Shown here: positions 1-8,710 of the stretch, piece after piece
Layout of the letters: each line of letters starts with the position of its first letter
Numbering within the stretch: position 1 is the first letter of the stretch
Assembly (NCBI GenBank): GCA_030949995.1
Contig: JAUZRY010000011.1
Location: forward strand, 1 to 48,169
DNA from: Ardenticatenia bacterium
Lineage (GTDB): Bacteria > Chloroflexota > Anaerolineae > Ardenticatenales > Ardenticatenaceae
Reading direction: 5' to 3'
DNA: 48,169 bases
Position numbers and translations under genes: made by a program
The notes under the pieces: generated by a model
What the model saw: the letters and a program-made list of their open reading frames with translations, nothing else
Told to the model about the DNA's origin: nothing
Database searches by the model: none

Positions 1-1
1 T

Positions 2-181
2 CGACTTACAACTCTTGCTCCGGCGCCACCGATTGGCACTATCTGGTTTCGCACCAAGCCGGCGTGTGAGCGCCTCCTGAAAACCCTTGGGGTGAGTATC
101 TCCCAGGAGGAACGCCGGCAAAATGAGAACTTAATGGGGCAGCTCTGGGAGGAAATTGACGATATCTTCCCACACAGCTAG
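2..181 (+). pseudogene. 3' fragment of roadblock protein (copy of 12226-12696)
   Basis: Without frame breaks this encodes the last 59 residues of the roadblock protein at 12226-12696, ending in the same DDIFPHS and a TAG stop at 179-181. A few substitutions separate the copies, for example FRTKPAC here against FYTKRAC there. The 5' part lies outside the window. It belongs to the inverted copy and is probably not an independent gene. Confidence 0.75.
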
Positions 182-323
182 GGAAGTATCCTGAGGAACA
201 AGGAGGCGCGTTGGCCTTTGGGATCACTAGGGTTCCGGACCAAATATGTGGCCCGGTGCTCGTAGCGGGGTGGCCTTGGTGGTGTCTGCTGTCCGACGCT
301 TGAAAAGAAAGGAAGGTGTCCCC

Positions 324-838
324 GTGAAGCAAGCCGAGACCAACCGGAAGCTTTTGGCAGAAAAGCCGCGCAGGAAATGGGCGCCAACGTGTTGGTTGTC
401 TTTGATGGAGCCGGCCATCTCATCGAGACGGTGCGGACGGCCCGGCTTCAGCACTGAGACCATGAGCAGCCTGGCGGCCGCCAGCTTGGCAGCTCCCTCC
501 GGGAAATCTCGTGCTGCCTCTCCCAAATCGGCGCCGGTGACGATGTGAGAACTGGTGCTCTCTGGAAGCGGGGCCTCAAGCGCCGGGTCCTCATGGGAAA
601 GGGAAAAGGGGAACTGCTGTTCGTGGCTGTGCTCCCCCGGAGAGTTTCTTTTGGGCACGGCCCGGCTCATCTTCAAGCAGCTCCTGGATCGGGAGTGGGA
701 GGGTGTTGAGCTGCCCGCCTCGGTCGATGATCTCCGTTGCCATCGTTTTCCTCTGAAGCGATCAGAAATCTTTTTTGGATGATTTTGATGGCCTCGAAGG
801 GTTCGGACTTGGACGCCATCTGGAACAACGGGGAGTAG
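324..838 (+). pseudogene. Frameshifted copy of roadblock protein at 11588-12085
   Basis: This is the noisy counterpart of the second roadblock gene, from a GTG at 324 to a TAG at 836-838. It carries many small indels, such as extra bases in the runs after GAAGC and GGCAG. No frame stays open through it, although stretches such as GKGKGELL and KQLLDREWEGVELPASVDDL remain readable in different frames. It is either an assembly artefact or a dead copy. Confidence 0.75.
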
Positions 839-841
839 CTA

Positions 842-1036
842 ATGTGCTCGTCAACACCCAAAAAGCGTGAACTGCAAATCAAAATCGTCTATTATGGCCC
901 GGCCCTGTCGGGCAAGACGACCAACATCGAACAGGTCTTCAAAAGCATTCCCCGACCGCCGCAGAGGACCTCACGGTCATGAAAACCAGTGGTGATCGCA
1001 CGCTCTTCTTCGACTACATGCAGGTGGAATTGGGCA
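842..1036 (+). pseudogene. 5' fragment of MglA-type GTPase gene (copy of 10946-11584)
   Basis: This is a partial, frameshifted copy of the start of the GTPase gene. The initiator region carries two extra bases. The P-loop segment ([10 protein letters not shown]) is readable near 897-925 and the [16 protein letters not shown] segment near 988-1036 in another frame. Similarity ends at the junction with AT-rich sequence. Confidence 0.7.
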
Positions 1037-2302
1037 AGCGGTTATTAGCAGCACTTGCAGATCACACACCACACACACACACACACTGTCACATACACAA
1101 CTACACACATAAGCGTGTAGTAAGCAAGCACAACATTGTTGGGCATTACAAGGTAGTATACATAAAGCACATAATATAAGCGAAAGCAGCCACGATAGCC
1201 GTGAATGATTAAACACCTGTTCTCCCGAAGGGAACGAAGTCACTGATTTCAAACTCACTGTAATAAAAAAAAGAGAAAATAAAATAATGTAATAATAAAA
1301 GTTCCCACGGTCAAAGGACCATCGCGGTGGGGATACGGGAGCGTGGTAGCGCTCGTACTCGATAACCCGCCGAATGATTTCGTCAATGCCCACGCGCGGC
1401 TCATACCCGATGGTACGCCTAATTTTGCGCAGGTCCGGTACTCGTCGGCGCATGTCCTCGAAGCCCTCCCCGAAGGCTTGGTTATAGGGCACGTGGACAA
1501 TTTGCGACGTGCTATTGCTCAGGGCTTTAACGCGCCGGGCCAGTTCATTGATTGTGATCTCCTCGTCGTTGCCAATGTTGAAGACGTGACCTACAGCCTC
1601 AGGTGTCTCCATGAGGCGAATGATCGCCTGGACCACGTCCTCCACGTACCCGAAGCAGCGGCTCTGCTCACCGTCGCCGTAGACCGTGATAGGCTCCCCC
1701 TTCAACGCCTGTTGCACGAAGCGGGGCAAGACCATGCCGTACCGCCCTGTTTGGCGTGGTCCCACAGTGTTGAAGAGGCGGCCGATTACCACCGGCAGCC
1801 CTCGCTCGCGCCAATAGGCCAGGGCAAGAAATTCGTCCATAGCCTTGCTGCACGCGTAGGACCACCGGCCAACGTGGGGCGGCCCGATCAGGAGGTCGTC
1901 GTCCTCAGAATAGGGGACATGTTCTGACTTGCCGTACACTTCGCTGGTGGAGGCCAGGAAGACAGGCTTTTGCTTCTTGGCGGCCAAGGCCAACACGATC
2001 TCCGTACCCCGCAAGTTGGTCTCGATCGTGCGTACCGGGCTCTCCACAACCAGGCGGACACCCACAGCCGCGGCCAAGTGGAAGACAATGTCAGCCCGGT
2101 CCACCAGTTCTGCCATGACAGGGACGTTCTCGATGGTGTCAACAATGTAGTGGAAGCGATCGTTCACCTTGAGGTGATCGATGTTGCGGATAGTGCCTGT
2201 GGAGAGATCGTCAATCACGTAGACGACATCCCCACGGGCAAGGAGCGCTTCGGCCAAGTGAGACCCAATAAACCCGGCACCGCCGGTGATCACAGCGTAC
2301 AT
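977..2302 (-). CDS. NAD-dependent sugar-nucleotide epimerase/dehydratase (extended SDR), 3' end doubtful
   Basis: This is an extended short-chain dehydrogenase acting on nucleotide sugars in the cytoplasm. The start is ATG 2302, preceded by GGAGGAGA. Residues 6-13 (TGGAGFIG) form the NAD-binding glycine motif, STSEVYG (118-124) holds the active-site serine region, and Y149/K153 (YACSK) form the catalytic pair. About 320 residues read as a normal protein, the usual length for GalE or UDP-glucuronate decarboxylase-like enzymes. Beyond about position 1316 the frame runs through the AT-rich segment and into the inverted copy, stopping at 977. That tail (about 110 residues, cysteine- and leucine-rich) is almost certainly not native, and the true stop may have been lost at the junction. 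Exact substrate is unknown. The flippase and glycosidase nearby suggest surface-polysaccharide precursor synthesis. Confidence 0.8.
   Translation of the reverse strand: MYAVITGGAGFIGSHLAEALLARGDVVYVIDDLSTGTIRNIDHLKVNDRFHYIVDTIENVPVMAELVDRADIVFHLAAAVGVRLVVESPVRTIETNLRGTEIVLALAAKKQKPVFLASTSEVYGKSEHVPYSEDDDLLIGPPHVGRWSYACSKAMDEFLALAYWRERGLPVVIGRLFNTVGPRQTGRYGMVLPRFVQQALKGEPITVYGDGEQSRCFGYVEDVVQAIIRLMETPEAVGHVFNIGNDEEITINELARRVKALSNSTSQIVHVPYNQAFGEGFEDMRRRVPDLRKIRRTIGYEPRVGIDEIIRRVIEYERYHAPVSPPRWSFDRGNFYYYIILFSLFFITVSLKSVTSFPSGEQVFNHSRLSWLLSLILCALCILPCNAQQCCACLLHAYVCSCVCDSVCVCVVCDLQVLLITACPIPPACSRRRACDHHWFS
1037..1315. other. AT-rich non-coding segment with CA microsatellite
   Basis: The segment holds a CA dinucleotide run (about 1066-1086), long A runs and an AT-rich tract ending in AATAATGTAATAATAAAA just before 1300. 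Its composition is unlike anything else in the window. It separates the inverted copy from the epimerase gene, and no credible gene lies in it. It looks foreign: a chimeric clone end, contaminating DNA or very poor-quality sequence. Confidence 0.7.
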
Positions 2303-2404
2303 GACTCTCCTCCGGTGAATTTTGGGCCAATTGACAAATGAAGCTCCGAGTGTCAGAATACAATACAACTTGACTCAACTCCATTGAACGCGGGGAGTAA
2401 CGCT

Positions 2405-2938
2405 ATGCGCACACTCGGTGTCAGCATTCCATCCTATCCCCGTCCCCTGCCCCTCGCCCTTGCCGTGGTGCTCATTGTGCTCTTGAGCGCGTGTGGGATC
2501 ACTGAGCGTTTCTCGGTCTCGCCTGCTTCCTTCGACCGCAACAACGCCCAGCGCCAGGCGTGGGAGGCGCTCGGCATTACCTCGTATCGATCCCTGATCG
2601 AGGTGGAACGCTACAACGAACGCCGGCGAGTTGAAGTGGTGGTACAAGACGGGCAGATCGTGCGCGTCACGCTGCGCTATTGGAACGATGAAACCCGGGA
2701 CTGGGACCCTCCCCAGGAGCTCACGGGCCAGCGTGCTGAACCCTACACAGTGCCCGGGCTCTTCGGCATGGTGGGTGGCGAACTGGCCGGCCAGCAGCGG
2801 AACGTGGCCGTGCGGTACGATGACCAGTACGCCTTTCCGGTGCTGATTCGCCTGGGGAACGTGCACGATCAGGATGGCACTGTGCTGCCCGACACGGAAG
2901 TGACCGTCCGGGTGTTGAAATTTGAGCCCCTCCGGTGA
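2405..2938 (+). CDS. Putative lipoprotein, possibly DUF6174-like
   Basis: The 177-residue product has an N-terminal hydrophobic segment (LPLALAVVLIVLLSAC) ending in a lipobox, LSAC, so it is probably lipid-anchored outside the cell. I chose ATG 2405 rather than the in-frame ATG at 2384 because GGGGAG sits a proper distance upstream and the shorter start gives a normal signal peptide. The mature part begins with an aspartate/asparagine-rich linker. A compact domain follows that contains AWEALGITSYRSLIEVERYN and later PYTVPGLFGMVGGEL. This resembles my recollection of DUF6174 proteins, which are of unknown function, but the match is tentative. It is divergent from the epimerase gene and convergent with trmB, so it is transcribed alone. 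Confidence 0.65.
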   Translation: MRTLGVSIPSYPRPLPLALAVVLIVLLSACGITERFSVSPASFDRNNAQRQAWEALGITSYRSLIEVERYNERRRVEVVVQDGQIVRVTLRYWNDETRDWDPPQELTGQRAEPYTVPGLFGMVGGELAGQQRNVAVRYDDQYAFPVLIRLGNVHDQDGTVLPDTEVTVRVLKFEPLR

Positions 2939-2975
2939 CCTGCACGACCCTGTACGGCAGCCTGTAGCCGTAGGG

Positions 2976-3716
2976 CTATCGGCGAGTGTAATAGCGGCGG
3001 TGCACGGGCACACCGTGTTCCTCACACCAGCGTTGTCGCGACGTGAGCGGTGCGTCCCGAAAGCGCTCAGCCAAGGCAGGGTTGTGGGGAATAAACGCCG
3101 GGTGGTCAGCCACTAACATGTCCACCAGCTCAGGATATCCCTCCACATCGGTCTCGAAGCGGAAGATGCCGCCCGGCTTCAGCACAGCAGCCAATACGTC
3201 GAGCATGTAGGGGCTTATGAGGCGCCGGCGGGCTTGGCGTTTCTTCCACCAAGGGTCGGGCATCAGCAAGTGCACAACTTCCACTGTGTTCGACGGCACA
3301 ATGTTCAGTAGAACCCCCCGCGCGTCGTCGTCACACACCCACAGGTTGTCCAAGCCCCGCTCCACCACGCCCGCGTACACGCGCTTGACATGTTTGAGGC
3401 GAATTTCGAAGGCGAGAAAGTGACGATCCGGGTGCTGCTCAGCCCACTCGAGAATAAACCGACCATCTCCGGCGCCGATCTCGATCTCCACGGGCGCTTC
3501 CAGCAGAAAGCGGCGCAAACGGCGCCAGTGAGCCGGCGACGCCTGTGCCACGCAGAACCAAGGGGCCGGCTCGGGCGGCACCAACGAGTTACGCGCGTGG
3601 CGCTTATACGGGTCCCCACCAATCAGGCCCTCCCCAGCACGGTGCAGGGCATCGATCTGTCTCAGCTCCTCCGGATCAACGGCCAGCTTTCCCCTTCCCC
3701 TACGCAGTCGAGTCAT
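2976..3716 (-). CDS. trmB: tRNA (guanine-N7)-methyltransferase TrmB
   Basis: The enzyme methylates G46 of tRNA at N7 using S-adenosylmethionine. The 246-residue protein shows the SAM-binding motif EIGAGDGRFI and the family signature PDPWWKKR, followed by RRRLISP and FRFETDVEGY. An N-terminal basic extension is somewhat longer than in the E. coli enzyme. I chose ATG 3716, with GAGG about nine bases upstream; a further in-frame ATG lies at 3734. It is divergent from the flippase gene, with about 170 bases between the two starts, and convergent with the lipoprotein gene. Confidence 0.9.
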   Translation of the reverse strand: MTRLRRGRGKLAVDPEELRQIDALHRAGEGLIGGDPYKRHARNSLVPPEPAPWFCVAQASPAHWRRLRRFLLEAPVEIEIGAGDGRFILEWAEQHPDRHFLAFEIRLKHVKRVYAGVVERGLDNLWVCDDDARGVLLNIVPSNTVEVVHLLMPDPWWKKRQARRRLISPYMLDVLAAVLKPGGIFRFETDVEGYPELVDMLVADHPAFIPHNPALAERFRDAPLTSRQRWCEEHGVPVHRRYYTRR

Positions 3717-3886
3717 AGGCGCGGACCTCGGCATCACCGAAACTCTGGCTCCCGGCACGTGGAAGCCTACCACACTTTGCGGTTTCACGCCACTTGGCTC
3801 CCTTTGTCCCACTCCCGCTATCGGCTACACGAAGGCCGCGGGGCGCAATCCCACCCATGTGGCCACCCCGCGGAGCAGACGCCCCC

Positions 3887-5377
3887 ATGACACCCACACC
3901 ACCGTTGGCAGCCCACGCCGTGCGCGGCTCCGCGTACATCTTCGCGGCCTCCTTGGTCACCCTAGCCCTTGGCCTTCTGCGCTCCATTCTCCTGGCCCGC
4001 CTCTTGGCTCCCGCGCATTTCGGCACTGTAGCCTTGGCCATGTTCTTCATCGGCCTGGTGTCGAGATTGCGGGGCCTCGGCTTGGACAATGCCTTTCTCC
4101 ACCAGCCACAGCCCGATGAAGCGTTTCTCCGCACTTACTTTTGGTTGCGCCTCGCTCTCGACACCGTGGCCTTTGGCATCCTCATCCTGCTGGCCCCCAT
4201 TTTGGGCCGGCTCTACGCCGACGTACCTCATTTCACGCCAGTGCTGGCTGCCTTGGCCGGCGTGGCCTTTCTCTCCAGCGTGAGCATTTTCCAGGAGATG
4301 TTCCTCCGCCGGGAGCTGGCCTTTGCCCGACTGGCCACCGTTGACGTGGCTGCAGCCACCGCGATGGTCATCGTGGGGCCATACGCGGCCTGGCAAGGCT
4401 GGGGTGTCTGGGCTCTTGTGGCCGAGCAGGCCGCCGGAGCCATGACACGCTTTGTGTTCAGCTGGGGGGCCTTCCGCTCATGGTGGCCCGGCATGGGGTG
4501 GCGCCGTTCATGGGCGACCTGGTTGTGGCGATACGGCCGCTCCATGTGGGTCATCGGCAACGTCAGCCACGTGCTGGACACATTTGATGACTTCTGGGTC
4601 GGCACTGCCCTCGGGGATCTGGCGTTAGGCTACTACAACCGGGCATACACCTTTGCCCGCTACACGCGGCGCGCGGTCGCGGATCCGCTCACGACCGTCT
4701 TCACCCCCATCTTCGCTAGGCTCCAACACGATCGTCCACGTCTCTCGCGCGCCTACACCCGGTCGGCTTCCGTGATCTTGCGCACCGGGTTTCTCGTGGC
4801 CGGCTTGGCCGCCCTCATGATGTCGGAATTCATTCGCTTCATCATCGGCACCAAGTGGATTCCTATGTTGTGGACATTTCGGCTCCTGGTGGTTTACGCC
4901 TCCCTGAGCCCTGTGGTTATGTTAACACAAAACCTCTTTTTCGCCACCGGTCAACCCCACGTGCCCCGGCAGGCCACGCTCGTTCAGGCGATGTTCTTCG
5001 TACCGGCCGTGATCGTGGCCACCGAGGTAGCCGGCATTGCCGGAGCCGCGCTGGTAGCCGACGCGATGCTCCTGCTGGGGCTCGGCATCATGTACCGTTC
5101 CCTGGTGACCACGGTGGACTGTTCCGTGGGCGATCTCATGGGCCGGCCCCTGGTGGCCATGACCGCAGGGTTCGTCACAGGGCTCTGGGTCGAACACACG
5201 TGGCCGGTCGTGTGGGCCCAACTCCTGGTCAAACCAGCGCTTTTCGTGGGAGTGTACGCTGGTCTGCTCCTAGCGTTGGAGCGGGAGGCATATGGGGAAA
5301 TGCTCCACGCGCTCCGCCGGGGCGCCGTGGCAGGCAGGACGGACACTCAAACTGATCCCGGCGCGAAGCAGGAATGA
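3887..5377 (+). CDS. Polysaccharide flippase (Wzx/MATE-like, lipopolysaccharide biosynthesis family)
   Basis: The 496-residue integral membrane protein has about 12-14 hydrophobic segments and no soluble domain. It is expected to move lipid-linked glycans across the cytoplasmic membrane. It begins with the family-typical HAVRGSAYIFAASLVTLALG, and the middle carries a strongly conserved block, FDDFWVGTALG. The same block occurs in the protein at 44859-46361, with which it is paralogous along its whole length. I start at ATG 3887; the reading frame is open further upstream (3794), but that part is proline- and arginine-rich and not membrane-like. It ends 44 bases before the convergent glycosidase gene. 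Confidence 0.82.
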   Translation: MTPTPPLAAHAVRGSAYIFAASLVTLALGLLRSILLARLLAPAHFGTVALAMFFIGLVSRLRGLGLDNAFLHQPQPDEAFLRTYFWLRLALDTVAFGILILLAPILGRLYADVPHFTPVLAALAGVAFLSSVSIFQEMFLRRELAFARLATVDVAAATAMVIVGPYAAWQGWGVWALVAEQAAGAMTRFVFSWGAFRSWWPGMGWRRSWATWLWRYGRSMWVIGNVSHVLDTFDDFWVGTALGDLALGYYNRAYTFARYTRRAVADPLTTVFTPIFARLQHDRPRLSRAYTRSASVILRTGFLVAGLAALMMSEFIRFIIGTKWIPMLWTFRLLVVYASLSPVVMLTQNLFFATGQPHVPRQATLVQAMFFVPAVIVATEVAGIAGAALVADAMLLLGLGIMYRSLVTTVDCSVGDLMGRPLVAMTAGFVTGLWVEHTWPVVWAQLLVKPALFVGVYAGLLLALEREAYGEMLHALRRGAVAGRTDTQTDPGAKQE

Positions 5378-5381
5378 GCCG

Positions 5382-5413
5382 GCGGCCTCACCGTTGAAAC
5401 CACGGTTGGCCGC
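5382..5413. terminator. Hairpin between convergent genes
   Basis: A two-part stem, GCGGCC/GGCCGC outside and CCGT/ACGG inside with a seven-base loop, sits exactly between the stop codons of two convergent genes (5377 and 5422). There is no U tract, so it is a plausible bidirectional terminator, not a classic one. Confidence 0.45.
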
Positions 5414-5421
5414 TGCTGCTC

Positions 5422-8028
5422 TCACCGGGAAATGAACGGCAAGAAGATCTCCGAAATCGGCGGGAGGAAAACGGGCACATCCTGCCCTACGGTCACCCAA
5501 TCCACCCACGCGGTGGTGGGTCGTTGGGGAGAAGACTGGTAGAGGTTGAAGATCAGCCGTACTTCCTGGCCGGCAAAGGCGGAGAGGTCCAAGGAGAGGA
5601 GACCACCCAAGCTGCTCGTCTCCTGAACGTAGAGGTAATGGGCCCGGTTCTCCTGATCCACCACGATGATCTCGAACTTGTCGTGGCCGGGCTCGGTCTC
5701 GGCACTCTCCACGCCGTACCAGAGGGCCAAGACAGGCGAGCCATCGGGCAAGCGCACCCGCTGCGAGACAGTGGAATTTCCGCCCACACTGCCATCTTCG
5801 CCGGGCACACAGCCACACGGATCGGGCACGAAGGCCGGGGCCAGCCGGAGGCGATGGTCCTGGGTGCCCGGCCACCGTTCAACAGTGGCCGGGGTGCTCC
5901 CACTCAACTCCCACGCTGTGAGATCCTGTTCAAAGTCACCGTTGCGCACTGGAGATGGGTTTGGTGAGAACAGGAGGGTCAACGTGAGCGGGGCCGTGAG
6001 CACCACACCACGCCGCACTAGACGCTCTTGGACGCGCACATCCCACCTCCCAGCCGGCACGCTGAGCACGAAACGACCATCATCCCGGGCGAACGTTGAC
6101 ACATCCCCTACCTTCACGCGCGCGTAGGGCACGGAACGGCCGCGCACGTCCACCACTTGACCGCTCACGCGGAGGCGCGGGGGATCATCCGTGGCCAACG
6201 TTTGGACTACGCCCGCAGGGGCAGCATTGCGGTTGCCCGCACGATCTTCGGCCACCACGCCAAAGGCATATCGTCCAGGGGCTGGTGCTTCAAACGTGGC
6301 CTGGCCCTCGGGCAACGGGGTGCGACGCCACATCTGCCACGTTCCCCCCTCCGGCTGCACCCACACTTCGACTGAGGCTACCCCAGAACCCAAATCCCGA
6401 ACACTCCAGGCCACGGGCACGGTCAACGGGGAAACGACATCCACATTCACCGTGGCCGTCGGGGGGCGCGTGTCCTCCTCCACGATCAAAACGGGAGGGC
6501 CGCCGATGGTGTAGAGGGATGACCCGGGAAAGTTCTGGTTGGTGGCCGGTGCTAAGTCCAAACGGTATTCGCCGGCAAGCGGTTCAATGAGGCGTTCGGA
6601 GCCGTCAAGGGCCACCAGGCGGCCAGACGTTCCAGTGGCGGGCACGCGCACTTGGAAGGGGCGGCCACCGGTGTTCCACACCATGAGGCGCCGCTCTCTG
6701 GCCGTTGGCTCGTAGAAAGCGACCCGCCGTGCCGGTCCGGCCATGTCTGCCCAGAGGAACTCGGTGCTCTCCAAGTAGCGCACGGCCACTTGGAAGGCAG
6801 TGTAAGCCGGTCGGGGCTCCGCGTTGGCAGGCGAACAGAAACTCTGGGGCTCATTCTTGCGCAGGCCAAAGCCGTCAGGTGAATTGGGGGCAATGACATT
6901 GCCACAGTCATCGTGGAGTTGGAAGTGGAAGATGGGACCGCCGCCGGCCATGCGGGTGTAGGCGATGTTCTGCCAAATGTAAGCAGCCTGTTCTTGGGGC
7001 GTGGCCCGGTAGGGACTCGGGCACGGCGGCCCAGGGTAATCGTCACAGACGGGCACGCCGCTCTCGGTGATCCAGATCGGTTTGTCTGCCCACCCCACGG
7101 AGGCCAACGTCTCCCGCACCCGTTTGGTGTACCGGTAGCCAAGCCAGGAGGCGCTGTACTGATGACTGGCCGCCGCGTCGAAGAAGCCGTTATAGGCCTC
7201 CGCCAAGGGGTCTTGAGCCAGGATGTTAACCAACGTGGGCAGGAAATCGGGCTGTTCATAGTGGGCTAGGCCGCCCCACAACACCGTGGCATCTGGGTCG
7301 TCCTGTTTGATCACCAGGTAGGCCACCTTGAGCAGACGCGCATATGCCTCCACGCTGCCGTTCCAGAACTGGCAAAGATCGGGTTCGTTCCAGATCTCCC
7401 AGAAGCGGACGTTCGTGCCGGCCGTTCCACCCGGCCGGTAGCGCTCAACAGCCTGTGCCACAAAGTGGGCCCAAGGGTTATCGGGGTTGACGGCCTTGCC
7501 CGGCCCCGGCTCGTCGGTGCCGTCGGAAAAGATAGGCTCGAAGAGGCCCACCGGCGGCGCAGGGCCGCAGCGGCGGTCTGCCGTTGAAGGGGTGATGGTT
7601 GCTGAGCGCACCACTGAACCGCCCAAGGGCGGCAACGGGACCGTGGCCACGCCAGCACCACTGCCGGACGAGTAGAAGGCCGGCACGCCCAAGAGCACAG
7701 CCAACACGCCCAGCCCTTGGGCTTCATCGGCGCGGATGGCCGCATCCTGCCGGCTCCACTCAAAGGTGTTGGGGGCAGTTTCGATGAAGTGCCAGTAGAG
7801 GGGAAAACGGTCCAAGCGAGCTCCGGTGGCCACACCCCGTCGGATGCGCTCAGGGGAGCGAAGGGTCTCCGCGGAGTTGACGAAAACCAAGCCGAATTGG
7901 TCCGGCGAGATGGGGCGTGTGGCAGGGATCGACGGGACCGGGAAATCACCGCCCCTTGGCCCTGCGCCTGTGAGGATCGCTGCGGCCAGAAGCCACCAGG
8001 CCACCACCACACTGTTGACAACCTTCAT
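5422..8028 (-). CDS. Secreted clan-A glycoside-hydrolase-like protein with Ig-like and C-terminal binding domains
   Basis: The 868-residue product has an N-terminal signal segment (residues 8-22). A TIM-barrel-type catalytic region at about 40-420 carries a candidate acid/base, E215 in WEIWNEPD, and a candidate nucleophile, E322 in WITESG, the usual arrangement of clan-A glycosidases such as GH39 or GH5. Downstream lie an Ig-like segment (about 530-620, ending VVAEDRAGN), a carboxypeptidase-regulatory-like fold (about 640-690, SGQVVDVRGRSVPYARVKVG) and a jelly-roll-like domain beginning NGDFEQDLTAWELSG (about 715). The last residues, EIFLPFISR, resemble a short hydrophobic tail I recall on exported Chloroflexota proteins. 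Substrate is unknown. Start ATG 8028 has GGAGG upstream. It is probably transcribed alone; see the possible PHO-box-like element upstream. Confidence 0.8.
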   Translation of the reverse strand: MKVVNSVVVAWWLLAAAILTGAGPRGGDFPVPSIPATRPISPDQFGLVFVNSAETLRSPERIRRGVATGARLDRFPLYWHFIETAPNTFEWSRQDAAIRADEAQGLGVLAVLLGVPAFYSSGSGAGVATVPLPPLGGSVVRSATITPSTADRRCGPAPPVGLFEPIFSDGTDEPGPGKAVNPDNPWAHFVAQAVERYRPGGTAGTNVRFWEIWNEPDLCQFWNGSVEAYARLLKVAYLVIKQDDPDATVLWGGLAHYEQPDFLPTLVNILAQDPLAEAYNGFFDAAASHQYSASWLGYRYTKRVRETLASVGWADKPIWITESGVPVCDDYPGPPCPSPYRATPQEQAAYIWQNIAYTRMAGGGPIFHFQLHDDCGNVIAPNSPDGFGLRKNEPQSFCSPANAEPRPAYTAFQVAVRYLESTEFLWADMAGPARRVAFYEPTARERRLMVWNTGGRPFQVRVPATGTSGRLVALDGSERLIEPLAGEYRLDLAPATNQNFPGSSLYTIGGPPVLIVEEDTRPPTATVNVDVVSPLTVPVAWSVRDLGSGVASVEVWVQPEGGTWQMWRRTPLPEGQATFEAPAPGRYAFGVVAEDRAGNRNAAPAGVVQTLATDDPPRLRVSGQVVDVRGRSVPYARVKVGDVSTFARDDGRFVLSVPAGRWDVRVQERLVRRGVVLTAPLTLTLLFSPNPSPVRNGDFEQDLTAWELSGSTPATVERWPGTQDHRLRLAPAFVPDPCGCVPGEDGSVGGNSTVSQRVRLPDGSPVLALWYGVESAETEPGHDKFEIIVVDQENRAHYLYVQETSSLGGLLSLDLSAFAGQEVRLIFNLYQSSPQRPTTAWVDWVTVGQDVPVFLPPISEIFLPFISR

Positions 8029-8087
8029 GGGCTTCCACCCTCCTCCCGGAGAACGGTGTGCTCAGTCGGGACCTGTGTTGTGTTTCA

Positions 8088-8120
8088 AGGGTACAGGGCT
8101 CGGGTGAACGGAGGGTGAAC
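8088..8120 (-). promoter_or_regulatory. Direct-repeat operator (PHO-box-like) with -10 element upstream of the glycosidase gene
   Basis: Read on the minus strand, two adjacent 11-base units, GTTCACCCTCC (8110-8120) and GTTCACCCGAG (8099-8109), precede a candidate -10 (TACCCT, 8088-8093). The units share GTTCACCC with an 11-base period, the form of the PHO box known in actinomycetes, and stand where a -35 would be. The activator is not in the window, and its identity is inference from form alone. Confidence 0.4.
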
Positions 8121-8184
8121 GACCGGCGGAGGAACGGCTAAAAATTCATACACCTGTGGGAGTGTGGGGAGAGCCTGCCGCCAG

Positions 8185-8216
8185 CCCCTGCTCCTCGGCC
8201 GGAGGAGGAGCAGGGG
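8185..8216 (-). terminator. Strong GC hairpin after the roadblock/GTPase operon
   Basis: A perfect 12-bp stem (CCCCTGCTCCTC paired with its complement) with an eight-base loop lies 27 bases beyond the stop of the last small-protein gene. A U tract is absent. Position and stability suggest transcript termination or 3'-end protection. Confidence 0.55.
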
Positions 8217-8242
8217 AGAGGCGGCCACGATGGCGGAGCGCG

Positions 8243-8479
8243 TTACGAGCGTTCGTCAAACTTGGCGATCTGGTCCTCGAGGAAGACCAAAATAAGCGGC
8301 ACCTGCAAACGGATGATCGAGTCGTCCATTCGGTCCACTTCGTCAATCAGGGATTCCATCAAGGACGACGTCAACTTCAACAACTCAGCGTAGTACATCC
8401 GGTTGTCGATTTCTCTAGCACGGCGCTGTGCCTTCAAGGTATTCAGCCGTTCGGTGAGTTCACCAGCGGTTTCCACCAT
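8243..8479 (-). CDS. Small helical protein A, paralogue family of the roadblock operon
   Basis: This 78-residue protein, of no family I recognise, is the last gene of the operon. It is charged and predicted all-helical: LTERLNTLKAQRRAREIDNR, then YYAELLKL, then a C-terminal amphipathic block, PLILVFLEDQIAKFDER. It shares with the proteins at 8711-8950 and 9496-9732 the pattern L..LK...., D.R.YY..LL.L, SL..E, Q.PL.L.F.E.Q..K..ER. Start ATG 8479 has GGGAGGAAGAGC directly upstream; the frame extends further 5' but that part is not conserved. There is no signal peptide or membrane span. The 230-base gap to protein B is long for this operon and carries no gene. Function is unknown; partnership with roadblock dimers is a guess from position. 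Confidence 0.8.
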   Translation of the reverse strand: MVETAGELTERLNTLKAQRRAREIDNRMYYAELLKLTSSLMESLIDEVDRMDDSIIRLQVPLILVFLEDQIAKFDERS

Positions 8480-8710
8480 GCTCTTCCTCCCCATGTTCGT
8501 GATCGGTGATGGACGGGTGTCCCTCGGCGTCACCGTGCGTGCCGGCCGAGCCGCGGCCCGCACGGAAACACACGGCCTTGAACAAGCCTGCTGCCGGTGG
8601 AAGCCCATCGTCCCACCGGCAGCATCGCCTACAGGTAGAGGTCGGAAGATAGAACAGCGGACGCGCTTCCGCCAACCACACCACTATTCTACTCGATTCA
8701 GGTGAGATGG

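Larger units (their letters stand above)
1..1036 (+). repeat. Degraded inverted copy of 11391-12404
   Basis: Read on the plus strand, this stretch repeats the reverse complement of 11391-12404, covering the end of one roadblock gene, all of the next and the start of the GTPase gene. Identity is high, but dozens of single-base insertions, deletions and substitutions are scattered through it, many of them changes in the length of short homopolymers. The copy is about 22 bases longer than its partner. Matching stops abruptly after position 1036, inside the GTPase gene. The pattern fits low-quality read sequence folded back at a contig end better than a decaying genomic duplication, but the sequence alone cannot separate the two. 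Confidence 0.85.

Noticed and set aside
1066..1086. CA-repeat block as a CRISPR or regulatory repeat array
   Set aside because: It is a simple dinucleotide run without spacers or unit structure.
2303..2404. TTGACA and TACAAT in the epimerase-lipoprotein divergent region as a promoter
   Set aside because: Both hexamers are good, but the spacing is 22 bases, too long for a sigma-70 promoter.
2947..2973. Hairpin between the convergent lipoprotein and trmB genes
   Set aside because: The stem CCCTGTACGGC/GCCGTAGGG needs a bulge, has no U tract and is weak, so I did not call a terminator.
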